Notes under the pieces: generated by a model
Databases searched by the model: none
Told to the model about the DNA's origin: nothing
Seen by the model: only the letters and a program-made list of their open reading frames with translations
Shown here: positions 31,465 to 42,495 of the stretch, in pieces
Layout of the letters: each line of letters starts with the position of its first letter
How positions within the stretch are numbered: the stretch's first letter is position 1
Assembly (NCBI GenBank): GCA_021234155.1
Contig: JAJEKV010000317.1
Coordinates: 126,001 to 190,000 of the forward strand
Length of the DNA: 64,000 bases
Source: Isoetes taiwanensis
Taxonomy: Eukaryota > Streptophyta > Lycopodiopsida > Isoetales > Isoetaceae
Direction of reading: 5' to 3'
Position numbers and translations under genes: made by a program

Positions 31465-33130
31465 AGAGGTTTTTGTGCATTCGACATCCTTCCTCTTTCC
31501 TTTGCCTTTTGCTTTATCTCGCATTTCCCCTTTTCCTCGTTTCCCTACACACTTTCCTTTTTCTTTTTCCTTTTTTTCTCATTTTTCCTAGACATCTTCC
31601 TTTTCCCTTCTCTCTTTTTCCCCTTTTTTTACCCCTTCTCCCCTCTCTTCCCTTCATTTTCCCTTTCCCCTTTTTTCCGTTCCCTTTTTTATGACGGACT
31701 TTTTCCCTTCCCTTTTCATCATTTCCCCACCCTTCCTATTTTTCTCTTTCCTTTTCCTCTTCATTTTCCTTTTCTTTTTCAATTTTCCTTTCCCTTTTCC
31801 CATGCCCCTTTTTGTTCTCTTTTCCCCAACTTTTCATGTGCCCTTTTTCTTCCTTTCACCATCCTCTTCCTCTTTATCCTTTGTTCTTTTCTGCTTCTCT
31901 TTTCACATTTCCCTTTCCTCTTTCCCTCCCTTCCTTTCCCCCCTTTTCGCCTTCCTTTTTCTTTTTTCTTTCCCTTCCCTTTTCACTCTTTCGCTTTTCC
32001 ATGCCCTTTTTCCCTTTCCTTTTCCCCTTCTTATTCTTTTTCTCTTTTATTATGCCTCTTTTCATTCCCTTTTGTCCATCTTTTTTATGTGCCCCTTTTC
32101 CTCTTTTCCCCACTCTCTCTCCATTTTCCACTTTCCCTTTTTCTCTTTTTCATTTTTCTTTTTCCTTTTCCTATGCCTTTTTTTCCCCTTCCTCATCCTT
32201 TACCTCTTCCCTTTTTCTCGTGCCTTTTCCCCTTCCTCTTCCTCTTTTTCAATTCCTTGTTCCTCACTCTTATCCTGTTTTCCCTTTTCCCCTTCCCTTT
32301 TCCTCCTTTTCTGACCACTTCTCTCTTTTCCTTTTTTCAGCCTTTTTACTTTTCTCTTTTTCTAATGGACTTTTTCCTTTTTATTTTTCTCTTTTCCCCC
32401 ACCCTTTACCTCTTCCCCCTTTTCTTTTTTCTATGTTTATTTTTCGCTTCCTTTTTTTCCCTTCTTCACCCGTTCCCTTTTTTTTTTTTTTCCCCTCGTG
32501 CCCTTTTTCCCTTCCTTTTTCTCATTTCCCTCTTCTCTTTTTCTAATGCCCTTTTTCTAGGTTCCATTTCCTCATTTGCCCCTCCCTTTTTCTTTCTTCT
32601 TTCGCTTTCTCTTTTTCCCTTCCCCTCTCCCCATCCTTTTCTCGTTCCCTCTTTTCGTTGACCTTTTTCTCATTTTCCCAACCTTTCACTCTTTTCCTTT
32701 TCTCGGTGTCCCTTTTCCCTTTCCTTTCTCTTTCTCTTTTCCCTTTGCATGCTATTTTTTCCTTCCTTTTTCTTCCTTCCACACCCTTTCTCTTTTTCTC
32801 CTTTTTCTCATGCTCTTTTTCCATTTCCTTTTTCCATGCTCTTTTTTTTTCTTTGTTTTTCCATTCTTCACCCTTTTCCCCACTCTTTACCTTTTTTCTA
32901 TGACATTTCCCCTTTACCTTTTTCCTTTTTTCGTGCCCTTTTCTCATGTTCCCTTCCCCCTTCCCTTTTGATTTTTTTCTTTCCCTTTCCCTTTTCCCAT
33001 ACATTTTTGTCGTCGCTTATTCGGACCCATTTCCCTTTCTCACTTGCCCTTTTCCCGTGCTTTTTTGCCCCTTCACATTCTCTTTTTTCTCCTCCCTATT
33101 CTTTTTCCCCTCTTTTCCTTTACCCTTTCT
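31465..33130 (+). repeat. 1.65-kb polypyrimidine tract
   Basis: The top strand is almost entirely C and T (runs like CCCTTTTTCCTTTTCC), interrupted by single ATG, GTG or CATG words that recur every few dozen bases. It starts just inside the damaged Helitron hairpin and ends near 33130. Purine/pyrimidine asymmetry on this scale can form triplex DNA and blocks polymerases. Long open frames in it (Phe/Pro/Ser/Leu on one strand, Lys/Glu/Gly on the other) are artefacts of composition. Confidence 0.9.
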
Positions 33131-33754
33131 CCATAAGAGATCAAAACATGACCAATCACATGGTAAGAAGTTGTATGAGAAATTTTGGCCTTTGGATGCA
33201 CCTAGATGATCTTGGCCATTCAAATTAGGGCTTGATCCAATCCAAGACTTACGGTATAACATTATAATATAAGATACTAGTGAATGTTTAAATATGCAAT
33301 GGTGAACCTATGGTGTAGTTGTGACGAAACCATTGGAAATTATTTGTAAATAGTAGGTTCAAGAACGGGTCGGTCCAATTATTTGGAGCCAAACCTGGTT
33401 CAAAAAGCTTGGTCTAATCAGAGCTTCACATACTGTATAGAGATAGAGATCGGTCCGGCAAAGAGGCCGGGACTGATCGCTTAAGAGAAACCTAAAATGA
33501 ATAGAGTATACACTGATGATACGCGTTAAGGAATTGAGTTTGAGTTTCGAAAAGATTCTTCACTATTGGTAATAGCAACGCATTGAAATGTTTTGAAGAT
33601 ATGAATGTTTGTTATTGCATTGATAACTATTTGGATAAACCATGGTTTTGAATTTCTTATATTGAACTCAAGGTGCATATTATGTGATTCTAGTGCTTTA
33701 AGTGATTAAGGTTGGAATTTTGACATCATAAGTGCTGTAAATCCTAACAGAATA
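33131..33754. other. No gene recognised
   Basis: AT-rich spacer. No motif recognised. Confidence 0.35.
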
Positions 33755-33930
33755 GAAGACGGAAAAAGCAACAAATGGATCATGTAAAGTTAGGCCAGCC
33801 ATACAAATTATTTGGGTATATACTAGCATATACCCAAATTATTATTATTTTTTTTTAACCACATGAGCGAAGGTGTGTCCTTTAAGTGGCAACCCAAAAA
33901 TAGCATTTGAAACTAAACTTTTGGAATGGT
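33755..33930 (-). repeat. Dispersed repeat, inverted copy of 15946-16096
   Basis: Reverse complement of the 15.9-kb repeat, including the near-palindrome with arms GGGTATAT and ATATACCC. Carries an extra T/ATT run near 33840. Confidence 0.8.
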
Positions 33931-34136
33931 AAAATTATTTGAAGGATAATAGTTGAAGGGTGAAGAGCAATATTGTCCTATTGCTTACTTCTCATTCCTT
34001 ACCATGTTACCAATTTCTTTTCTAACAATAGAATTGGTTAGGTGCAGATAACCGAGACAACATCTCCTATGGTTTTTCAAACTTTTGTGTGGTTGCACAT
34101 GAAGGCAACAATTGAAAAATGGATAATGAATATTCT

Positions 34137-34330
34137 CTAATTTTCTACTACACTAAGTAAACCTATATGCATGTTAACGGCTCAAATATTATGCTACATT
34201 GGATGAGACATATCTGCACTTTAACAATTCAAATACTGTATTGTCGAAAAACAGTTTAAGCTCCTGTCTGCAATTTAACAGTTAAAATATATTATTCATG
34301 CAAAACAAGGTTGGCTTATATATATTTGAT
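34137..34330 (+). repeat. Repeat shared in inverse with 61990-62190
   Basis: Matches the reverse complement of 61990-62190 (shared words include TTAACAGTTAAAATATATTA and AATTTTCTACTAC). Here it lies just left of the Helitron end at 34378; at 62 kb it lies just left of the Helitron end at 62192. Confidence 0.75.
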
Positions 34331-34377
34331 GGTATTGGAATATGATAAAGACTATGCTTTATGAATTTATAGTAACA

Positions 34378-34405
34378 CTAGAAAAAGTGCCCAGTGTTGC
34401 TGGGC
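34378..34405 (-). mobile_element. Helitron 3' end (minus orientation)
   Basis: On the minus strand: perfect hairpin GCCCAGCAACACTGGGC, ACTTTTT, CTAG, then T. The body extends rightwards. The minus-strand host exon pieces at 43.9-48.2 kb have the orientation expected of cargo of this element, with a copia and a LINE inserted later. Confidence 0.7.
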
Positions 34406-36980
34406 TTTTTGTCGGGCATAGAAATGTTGGAATTGTATTAAAAGTGTCTTCAAGTTGATTATGTAAGGGCAAACATTATCTTCTTGAATTATGTAGATTT
34501 CGTAGAATTCCATGAAGGCGTAGGATATACATATCTAGACACATTTGTGACAGAATGTGTAACAATTGTGTAGCATCTGAAAAGTGTTGGCTCTGTCTCA
34601 TAGAGATTACAATGAAATGGCCTCAAGTTTCCTTCTAAATACTATCATCCTATCCAGAATATTATTTTTTAATTTATTAGATTCCTTAAAATTAAATGAA
34701 AGCTCTTTACTTGTCCGAAGTCATTTCCAACCTGACAATCTTGAAGCCCCGAACATTTTAAAAGATAAAGCCAAGCCCATTGTCTCCTCTAACAAGCAGC
34801 ATAAGCTAACAATCTGCGGGATTGTTACATTTTCAATCATCTCAATTGGAACCAATTTATTCGATTGGAAGATACGGATCCCCAACAAGTGGAAACGTAC
34901 AGAATAATTTGACAATTTGACGACAAGGCCAAATAACTTTTTTGGTCATGCACTCCACCCTTGATTCTCGGTAGTAAAAAGGTGAGAGCAACTTAATTTG
35001 AGAGTCATCATTCCTAGAAACCTGAAAGAGAAAACGTCATCCGTAGAGTGCTTGAATTTATTTTTAAGGTCTCTCAAGAAAGACGGACCATACTGCGGTA
35101 TGGACCGAATCTGAATAGAAGAGGGTGGCTAATATGTCGAAGCCGGGAAAACATAGGACAAAGGGTGACAGGTAAGCAAAAAAGACAAGGAAAAGACGAC
35201 ATGCTGGACGAACAAAATCCCAATGGAACAAGAGTCGTAAAGGTAAAACTGGACCAGTGAAGATATAAGACAAAAACTACGAGAACCTCAGAGTAAAAGG
35301 TGGACGAGGCAAGCTACGGGACAGTGAGGCTAAGCCTCCGCCGTACACCAGGATAGCGAGGGCTAGACCCACCAACTGGTAACCCGGACCACTAAAAACT
35401 CGTTAACAGGAGAACAATATATGACTTTTAGCGGGGTATGAAGAATACCTCATTTGTCGAAATTGTCGACACATTGTCAAAAAGGAGAATGGGGCAAATT
35501 ATGGACTGAGGGGTATAACCCCCGCCATAAGCCAGGATAGCGCGGGCTTGGCCCCCAACTGGTTTCCAGATCACCAAAATGACAGAAATACAGAAATACA
35601 GGAATACAGAAATACATAACCACAGGAATATAGAGATACAGAAATGCAGAAGTGCAGGGAAAGACGGAATGTTGCCACGTAAATACATAATTAATACAGG
35701 CAGGCAGCTACAGAACTAATCGGCCCAGAAAGAATCAACTTCGGCCAACAGACGAAGAAGGAAGGTGACAGCATCGGGAAGAATATCGAATAACAATAAA
35801 AAGAGACGGGCAGAATAATTATGGACATTTTGAAATTCAAAATTAAGAAGGACACCTCCGGCTTTTCCGTAGCTGATCTCTTCATGGCGATGGACTAGAG
35901 AAATTGGGCGGAGGATCTAGCGAAGATTGGGCGGAGATTGGGGGGAGAATGGGCGCCAATCTAGGCTGGAATAGATATATTTGGATTAGGCGTGAAAATC
36001 GAGGGAATGATTCGTATTCAAATCCTATCAACCATCATTACATGCCATTATGTGCATATCTCGAAATTTGAGCCATATCTAATATCTTCCTTTTTAACCT
36101 TATACCTAAATATCCAATATCTTCCTTTTTAACCTTATTCCTAAATATCCAATATCTTCCTTTTTTTAACCTTATTCCTAAACCTATATGATTTGAGTTT
36201 AACCCTGAAAATAAACACCCAGTATAATTCAATTTAACATACTATTTAATACCAAGATGCTACGTCACACTATATGTCGATAATTGGGATTTAAAAAAAA
36301 AAACACTCCAAACCCTCCTCGAGAAAACCACGTAAGTGCCGACCTCACTTGTGTTTAAGTTTAATTTGACAACAAGCAACTTCCATATCTGTGTAGATCG
36401 CACCTGTGAAATCAAGGTGTGGTATTTTATGCCCCAACACAACCGCCCGTGTGAGCGAACGTCCGTACTAACTTCCTTTTTGAAATTTGCAACGTGCATA
36501 TGGAAATCGAAAAGTCCATTCTCCTACAATCCATGCTTTTATACATTAAGCAAATTTAAATTTCGAATTGTGGGGCTGGGAAGCCTGTATTAGGATGAAG
36601 TGAAGATCGGTTAAAAAGCGTAGTGCGCCTCGAAAATGAAAGTCGATCTCGATACAAAGCTTCAACCTACACATTCAAATTTTGAAATGTAGAAGGCGGT
36701 GACGCCGAGACGCTTACCAAGAGACAACCGTAATGAGTTGCGGTATGCTATAATGCAAGTGGCATTTTAGAAGCCACGCGTGTTGCATCGGTCCGTCGAC
36801 AACCAAATGTAATTAAATACATATGGCGCCATGAATGTGCAATCCCCCTTATTAGGAAGAATATTCCAAGCAAATCAGAATTATGAGAGTTTGGTATCCT
36901 AGGTGGCATGGGAAAAAGGGAGCGGAAATATGACGTGGAATGGCTGATAGGAGGCCATTTTCAGACCCAAACCGCCCTAA
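34406..36980. other. No gene recognised; small repeats
   Basis: No protein or RNA gene recognised. Two diverged copies of a block containing CCAGGATAGCG-GGGCT and CCAACTGGT lie at about 35330-35390 and 35510-35580, followed by a run of 10-bp units like ACAGAAATAC (35580-35665). Several open frames on both strands show no family motif. Confidence 0.4.
36079..36190. repeat. About 39-bp tandem repeat
   Basis: 2.7 copies of ATATCTTCC-TTTTTAACCTTATTCCTAAATATCCA, with T-run length changes between copies. Confidence 0.85.
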
Positions 36981-37331
36981 TGTCTCCTTTATCTAGAAGG
37001 TTTATCAACTTGCCTAAAAAATTCGAGTAGATAGACTTGTCGACCTTAAATTTCGGCCCTAGTTGACTTTGACTTTGACTAGTCAACCCAAAACTCTAAG
37101 TGGCGGGTGGGGGTATCGACGATTTCTAGCGAAGCGTAGCAACACCCAGGTAGCACTAGCCCGCAACCTTTGACTTATACCTTAGAAGTTGACCTACCGC
37201 CTTTGCTTCTCATAGGTCGAAGACTTTTATATGACTTTGCATGATCTCATGCACATTCTAATCACCGCCTTCGCTTCTCATAGATTAGATATGGCAACAA
37301 TGTAATATCACATGACAAGCGCATTTTAACA
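36981..37331 (-). repeat. Copia C 3' LTR, truncated
   Basis: Starts (minus strand) TGTTAAAATGCGC at 37331 after the polypurine tract, and matches the 5' LTR until TCTCCTTTATCTAGAAGG, where homology ends. About half of the expected 680 bp is present. Confidence 0.85.
37061..37088. promoter_or_regulatory. W-box cluster in 3' LTR
   Basis: GTTGACTTTGACTTTGACT then AGTCAACC: repeated TTGAC cores on both strands, the binding core of plant WRKY factors. More copies (TTTGACTTA, AGTTGACC) lie at about 37168-37195. The cluster is conserved in the 5' LTR. Confidence 0.5.
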
Positions 37332-37816
37332 TTCCCCTTCATGTGATATTGACAGACCGCAACAATGCCCTTATTTCTTTGAAATCTGAAAATGGCGGGG
37401 GCCTTTGTAAGAATATCTGCCATTTGATCTACTGTGCTGACATAAGTTAGATGTACTTGGTCTTTCTTCACCATATCTCTAATAAAATGTACTTCTAATT
37501 CAATATGTTTTGATCTTTCATGTAAAACTGGGTTTTTTGTCATGGCAATGCAGCTGGTATTGTCACAATATATAACTGTTGGTCCTGTTTGTGTAAAACC
37601 TAACTCTTTCATAAGTCTTCTTTCCCAAACTAACTCCTTTGTCACCAATGATGCTGAGTTATATTCAGCCTCAGCACTAGAAAGTGCAATGCTAGATTGC
37701 TTTTTGCATTTCCATGCAACTGGAGCTCCACCTAACAATACAACATATCCTGAAGTGGATTTCCGTTCATCCAGGTCTCCTGCCCAGTCAGCATCACAAT
37801 AGGCTTGCAATTGCAA
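37262..37816 (-). pseudogene. Copia C RNase H domain
   Basis: Reads AYCDADWAGDLDERKSTSGY, AWKCKKQSSIALSSAEAEYN, YCDNTSCIAMTKNPVLHERS, HIELEVHFIRD and QMADILTKA, all standard copia RNase H landmarks with catalytic Asp/Glu visible (DADWAG, SSAEAE, DNTS). It is the C-terminal end of the pol polyprotein and is separated from RT by a frameshift near 37820. The frame runs past the domain through the polypurine tract into the LTR before stopping at 37262. Confidence 0.85.
37332..37341 (-). other. Polypurine tract of copia C
   Basis: GAAGGGGAAT on the minus strand, immediately before the 3' LTR start; the primer site for plus-strand DNA synthesis. Confidence 0.75.
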
Positions 37817-37823
37817 GTTAGTA

Positions 37824-38708
37824 TCATTGAATAATATGCCAAATTGTAATTGTACCTTTCAAATACTTCAAAATCTTTTTGGCTGCATTCCAATGTGCTT
37901 TCCCATGATTGTTATTGTATCTGCTAAGTATATTGATTGCAAATGCAATATCAGGTCGAGTACAGTTGGCTACATATGATAGGCATCCAATCAAACTCCT
38001 ATAGGGTACCCTTTCCATTTGTATACTTTCCTTTTCAGTCATTGGACACATTTCACTAGATATTTTATGACCAGGTACCATGGGAGTGGCTGCCACATTG
38101 CAATTTTCCATATGAAATCTCTTCAACATATTTTGGATGTGACCTTGCTGACTTAAGACAAGTATTTTCTGATCCCTGTTTCTGTATACATCAATCCCAA
38201 GAAATTTCTTTAACTCACCAAGGTCAGTCATCTGGAATCTTCTCTTTAGAATTTCTTTACAATGGTTTAATACTCTATTGCTTTTAGCCACCATAATATT
38301 GTCATCAACATACAATGCAACGATACACCATTCATCTCCCAAATTAAATCTATATAGATTCCCATCACCATTAAGTTTTTTGAAACCTTGTTCTAACAAA
38401 TATCCATCCACGCATTTGTACCATTCTCTAGGAGACTGTTTGAGACCATACACTGCTCTATTTAGTTTCCAAACTTTCCCTTTTTCTTCATCAAAGCCAG
38501 CTGCAGGTTTCAGATAAATTTCTTCTTCCAATCTGGCATTTAAAAATGCTGTGCGCACATCCATGTGATGTATTTCAAAACTACATGCATTAGCAATGGC
38601 CAGAAGCATTCTTAAACTATTTATCTTGACTAAAGATGAAAAAGTTTCATCAAAGTCTTCACCCTTTTTCTGTGTAAAGCCTGGCTTTAAATTTCTTTGT
38701 TTTTCCAT
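37824..38708 (-). pseudogene. Copia C reverse transcriptase
   Basis: RVT_2-type reverse transcriptase: FDETFSSLVKINSLRMLLAI, HHMDVRTAFLNARLEEEIY, WKLNRAVYGLKQSPREWY, the active-site box ALYVDDNIMVA, LGELKKFLGIDV, and TRPDIAFAINILSRY. It copies the element RNA inside virus-like particles. About 295 codons are open. The upstream join to the integrase frame is broken by a short loss around 38690 (expected phrase ARLVAKGFTQKKG; here ARL-YTEKG in one frame and GFTQKKG in the other). The downstream end loses frame after YLKGTI. Confidence 0.9.
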
Positions 38709-40335
38709 CTACTCCAGGTTTTATCCGATATATCCACTTATTTCCAACTATATTTTTGTCCAAGGGCATATCTACTACAGTGTATGTACCTGTTCTTTTA
38801 AAAGCCTTCATTTCTTCTTCCATTGCATGTCTCCAGTGTTTTGCATTAATGTCACTTATGGCTTCATTATAACTTTGAGGTACTTTATCAGATTCAAGCA
38901 CTAGTATGTCAAATACTGTATGAATCTCACCTTCAATTGGCTTAAATCTTTTGCTTTTTCCCACCTCAGTTCTGCCATGCAGTTCCACATCATGTGTGGC
39001 TTCATCTGCTAATATTTGAGCTTCTGTCCACTTTGCTTTCCTTTTGGGTTTGTCTGGCTTAATAACTTCTTCCTCTTCCATTTCAATGCTTTGATTCATC
39101 CTAGGTTCAATTTCTGGCTCTAAGGCTATTTCAGACTCATTATCAGAGTCACTCATATCCATTTGATCTTTAATTCTCTCCTCTTTCTCATTTAGGTTTT
39201 GTTTTATTTCTGTCAACTCTTCTTCTTTTTTGCATTCAGACATATCTTCTGAATTTATCTTAGGAATCTTCCTATAGAATTCTTTCTCATTGAAAACAAC
39301 ATCTCTACTAATTATGATTTTTCTTCTTGCAGGATCATATAATCTGAATGCCTTAGAATTTGAGTCATACCCTACGAGATATGCTATGTAGGCTCTATCA
39401 TCCAATTTTTTCCTTAATTCTTCTGGAACATGCACAAAACACAAACATCCATAAGCCTTTAAATTTTCATAGGTTGGACACTTACCTGTCCACAGCATAT
39501 CTGGTATGGCTCTTTTTATGCTTGAAGATGGCAGCAGATTTTGTACATACACTACTGTTTTAATAGCTTCATCCCAGAGAAAATTCGGAAGCCCTGAATA
39601 TTTTAGCATGGATCTTACAGCATCAAGCAATGTTCTGTTCTTTCTTTCTGCAACTCCATTTTGTTGTGGTGAATACCTACACGTTAGTTGTCTCTTAATT
39701 CCTCTATTTGCACAAAAAGCTCTAAACTCATCTGACACATATTCACCTCCCCTATCAGACCTTATACATTTTATCTTCCTTCCTGTTTCCAACTCTGATT
39801 CAGCAGCAAACAATTTTAAGGCATCATATGCTTGATCCTTTGTTTTCAATAAATAGCATTTAGTTCTTCTGCTAAAATCATCTATAAAGCTCATAAAATA
39901 TTTGTGTCCACTCAAACTTGTAATATTTATTGGACCACATAAATCTGTGTGTATTAAGTCCAAAATGCCCTTTGCTCTTTTATTTGACTTTTTGAATGAT
40001 AGTCTTGATTGCTTCCCTAATTGACAACCACCACACATAAATTTTCCTTCTTCTGGTTTAGCAGAGATTAGCCCCTTCTTTCCAAGTGCTTCTATAATGG
40101 TAGAATTTGTATGGCAAAGTCTGTTATGCCATAGTTTCAGATCTGGATATTCAACAAGATTTATTTCAGGAAGATGCTCAATATCAAGTCCAAATAGATT
40201 CCCAACACGTTTTCCAATAAACTTCAATTCACCATTAAAAAACACTTTACATTGAAGTTGCTCAAACAATACTTTGTATCCCAAATCTACTAGTTGACAA
40301 ACAGATATAAGATTTCTCACTAGGCTAGGCCACAC
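38659..40335 (-). pseudogene. Copia C integrase and linker
   Basis: About 558 open codons. N-terminal GAG-pre-integrase region with the zinc-binding HHCC pattern (LWHNRLCH ... MCGGCQLGKQ), then the rve core with D-D-E residues in IHTDLCGPI, IRSDRGGEYV and SPQQNGVAERKNRTLLDAV. Further on are GCLCFVHVPEELRKKLDDRA and YLVGYDSNSKAFRLYDPARR, typical of copia integrase C-terminal regions, an acidic linker, and the start of RT (MEEEMKAFKRTGTYTVVD, KWIYRIKPGVDG). Joined by frameshift to the protease frame upstream (about 40330) and RT downstream. Confidence 0.9.
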
Positions 40336-40907
40336 AAAACTTCTCTCAATTTGACAATTTTTCCATTCAAATCAAACAGTTCTAACACTCCAGAATCTTC
40401 TATTTCCTTAGTGCCTCCATCTCCAAGTTGGACATGTCCTTCTTTCTTCTGCCAGTCTTTAAGCATATGCAGATCACACATCACACTTTTCTTTGCTCCT
40501 GAATCTATTACAACAAACTTGTTATTATCCTTTCTTGAAGGCAACGAGATATTACAAGTCAAATGTTTTCTTACCTCCACAGTATCATCTTCTGATTCAC
40601 CTTCACTACTGGCTTGTTTTTCTACTACATTGATGCTTGCACCACCTCTGAAGCTTCCCCTTCCTCTACCACCTCTGCCACCTCTATTTCCACCAGATCT
40701 TCCTCTTCCCCTTCCCTTTTTAGGACTTGGACAGTCTGAGGCAAAATGACCTTTGCCCTCACAATTAAAGCATCTAAATTCTTTCACACTACTATTTGGA
40801 CATTCACTCTTTAAGTGACCATATTGATTACAAGAATAGCAAGGTCCTAGTTTTTCCTTTTGAAATTTAACAAAACTCCCTTTTTTGGACTTGCCTATAT
40901 ATAACAC
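40320..40907 (-). pseudogene. Copia C gag zinc knuckles and protease
   Basis: Two CCHC knuckles of nucleocapsid type, CYSCNQYGHLKSEC and CFNCEGKGHFASDC, followed by an RGG-rich basic stretch (GRGRGRSGGNRGGRGGRGRG) and the aspartic protease with active-site triad in VVIDSGAKKSVM. The protease would cut the polyprotein. A stop follows REVLC, where the normal next phrase (VPSLVRNLISV) is found in the neighbouring frame. Confidence 0.9.
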
Positions 40908-40963
40908 TTCAGTTGAATGTTCATCTTCCCTCGACTCCCTTTAGTCCGCCCGAACTGCACGAA

Positions 40964-41610
40964 TCATCGACAAGCATGTTCTTTGGATGTAGCTACATTC
41001 CCCGAAAGGAGTTGCCACCGATGATTATGAGACACAGACCTTGCTAATGCCAATATCTGGTATTGTTCATTTAATATATTCCCAGCTCCCTCAAGATCTG
41101 TAATAACAGAATCAAATCTTTCTAGGAAGTCAGTTAAATTATCTTTTTCAAACAACTTCATCTTCCTTAGCTCCTTTTCCAACATGTCTATTTGTGAAGA
41201 GCTTTTTTGCTCATAATGCTTTATGAGATAATCCCACATCTGCTTTGGCTTCATGCCTCGAAGTTTCAATTTCAAGGCAGTTCCTACTTTACACATGATT
41301 ATGGCTTGAGCTTCCATAACCTTTGCATCATCACCGCGCACTTGGAGGACTTCCCCCATTCACCGGTTGCACCTGATTTGCAGAGTCACCATCAGTTTTA
41401 GTGCTTGAGCTAGCAGCAGGACTTGATCCTCCTGAGCTAGATGCCCCTGCACTTACATCATGTGTGGAGCTGCCCTCAAATAAATACCATAATTTCTCAA
41501 ATTCTAGCACAGCTCTAATACCTTCCTTCAGATTTGAAATCCTCCATCTCCTTTAAAACTTCAATAGAGTTCAATAGATTTGTCAGAATCCGGTTTGTCA
41601 TTATCATAGG
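40964..41610 (-). pseudogene. Copia C gag (UBN2-type)
   Basis: Main open stretch 41359-40964 reads AQAIIMCKVGTALKLKLRGM, MWDYLIKHYEQKSSSQIDML and LTDFLERFDSVITDLEGAGN, the usual capsid signature of plant copia gag. Upstream, another frame reads IRAVLEFEKLWYLFEGSS followed by a Ser-rich stretch, and before it MTNRILTNLLNSIEVLKEME, so the N-terminal part is split by frameshifts. About 60 bases separate this frame from the zinc-knuckle frame. Confidence 0.85.
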
Positions 41611-41624
41611 ACAGGAACTAGTTA

Positions 41625-41636
41625 GCTCTGATACCA
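41625..41636 (-). other. Primer-binding site (initiator Met tRNA)
   Basis: TGGTATCAGAGC on the minus strand, the classical plant copia primer-binding site complementary to the 3' end of initiator tRNA-Met, one base inside the 5' LTR. Confidence 0.9.
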
Positions 41637-41637
41637 A

Positions 41638-42317
41638 TGAAGATTTTTATTGTACTACAAGCCTTAACACTTAAGAGGATTGTCACAGCTAATACAAAGT
41701 CACCATTCAATTCCAAGTTATTCCAAGGTCATTAAACACAATAACTTTTGATGGTCATTAAACCCAAATAGTCAATAAACCATCAAATGCAATTCGAACC
41801 AGCTCAGCTTATTCATTCAATTCCTGCATCGTTCCCCCTGTGCATAGTCGCAACCTCCTAATACTGGTACTTGCAAGAGGAGCCAAGATGTGGTCACTCA
41901 TCCCCTTGTCTTATAGTCACCCTGCTGCAGCTTTCCAATCTAGGTTCATCCACTTGTCAAATTGTGCATCTCCTTTATCTAGAAGGTTTATCAACTTGCC
42001 TAAAAATTCGGAGTAGATAGACTTGCTGACCTTAAATTTCGGCCCTAGTTGACTTTGACTTTGACTAGTCAACCCAAAACCCTAAGTGGCGGGCAGGGGG
42101 TATCTGACGATTTCTAGCGAGCGTAGCAACACCCGGGTAGCACTAGCCCGCCACCTTTGACTTATACCTTAGAAGTTGACCTACTGCCACTGCTTCTCAT
42201 AGGTCAATACTTTATATGACTTTGCATGATCTCATGCACATTCTAATCTACTGCCACTGCTTCTCATAGATTAGATATGGCAACAATGTAATATCACATG
42301 ACAACTGCATTTTAACA
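41638..42317 (-). repeat. Copia C 5' LTR, 680 bp
   Basis: Runs from TGTTAAAATGCAG (42317 downward) to CTTCA at 41638 next to the primer-binding site. Contains the same W-box cluster (42047-42075) as the 3' LTR, in what should be U3. Differences from the 3' LTR are mostly CTG here against CG there. Confidence 0.85.
42047..42075. promoter_or_regulatory. W-box cluster in 5' LTR
   Basis: AGTTGACTTTGACTTTGACT plus AGTCAACC, identical to the 3' LTR copy. WRKY-type sites in the U3 of an LTR would tie transcription to stress or wounding, as known for Tnt1/Tto1-class elements. Confidence 0.5.
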
Positions 42318-42495
42318 AGAGGCACATTCTCTGGAGTGTCCTGCAAAGGAGTCCACCAGCATGGAGTGGACAACTGAAGACATGCCTCAGGATTAATATG
42401 GAAAAGAGACCTGACAGTGTCCCAAGCAGCAAGCAACCCCTTTAGTATAATCTGCCAAGGAGGATTCTTCATTTCTTTCTCACATTAAGCTTTGT
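42318..42495 (-). pseudogene. Unrecognised coding-like fragment
   Basis: Minus-strand frame MKNPPWQIILKGLLAAWDTV followed by RSLFHINPEACLQLSTPCWW and TPLQDTPENVPL runs directly into the copia LTR, so the copia inserted in or next to it. The style (WQIILKGLLAAWDTVR) recalls LINE-encoded polyprotein text, but I cannot assign it. Its outer 60 bp (42436-42495) is repeated at 63945-64000. Confidence 0.35.

Larger units (their letters stand above)
36981..42317 (-). mobile_element. Ty1/copia C, nearly complete LTR retrotransposon
   Basis: Minus-strand element in the order LTR, PBS, gag, zinc knuckles, protease, integrase, RT, RNase H, polypurine tract, LTR, which is the Ty1/copia order. The 5' LTR (42317-41638, 680 bp) and the retained part of the 3' LTR (37331-36981) share long matching blocks. 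The far half of the 3' LTR is missing, with similarity stopping at about 36981. At least four frameshifts cut gag-pol, so it could not move by its own proteins as written. Confidence 0.9.

Noticed and set aside
31452-33228. Open frames up to 244 codons on the plus strand and up to 153 on the minus strand
   Set aside because: They are products of the polypyrimidine tract (Phe/Pro/Ser/Leu or Lys/Glu/Gly only), present in several frames at once, with no domain.
38278-38904. Plus-strand open frames across the copia C RT region
   Set aside because: They are antisense to well-supported RT and integrase frames.
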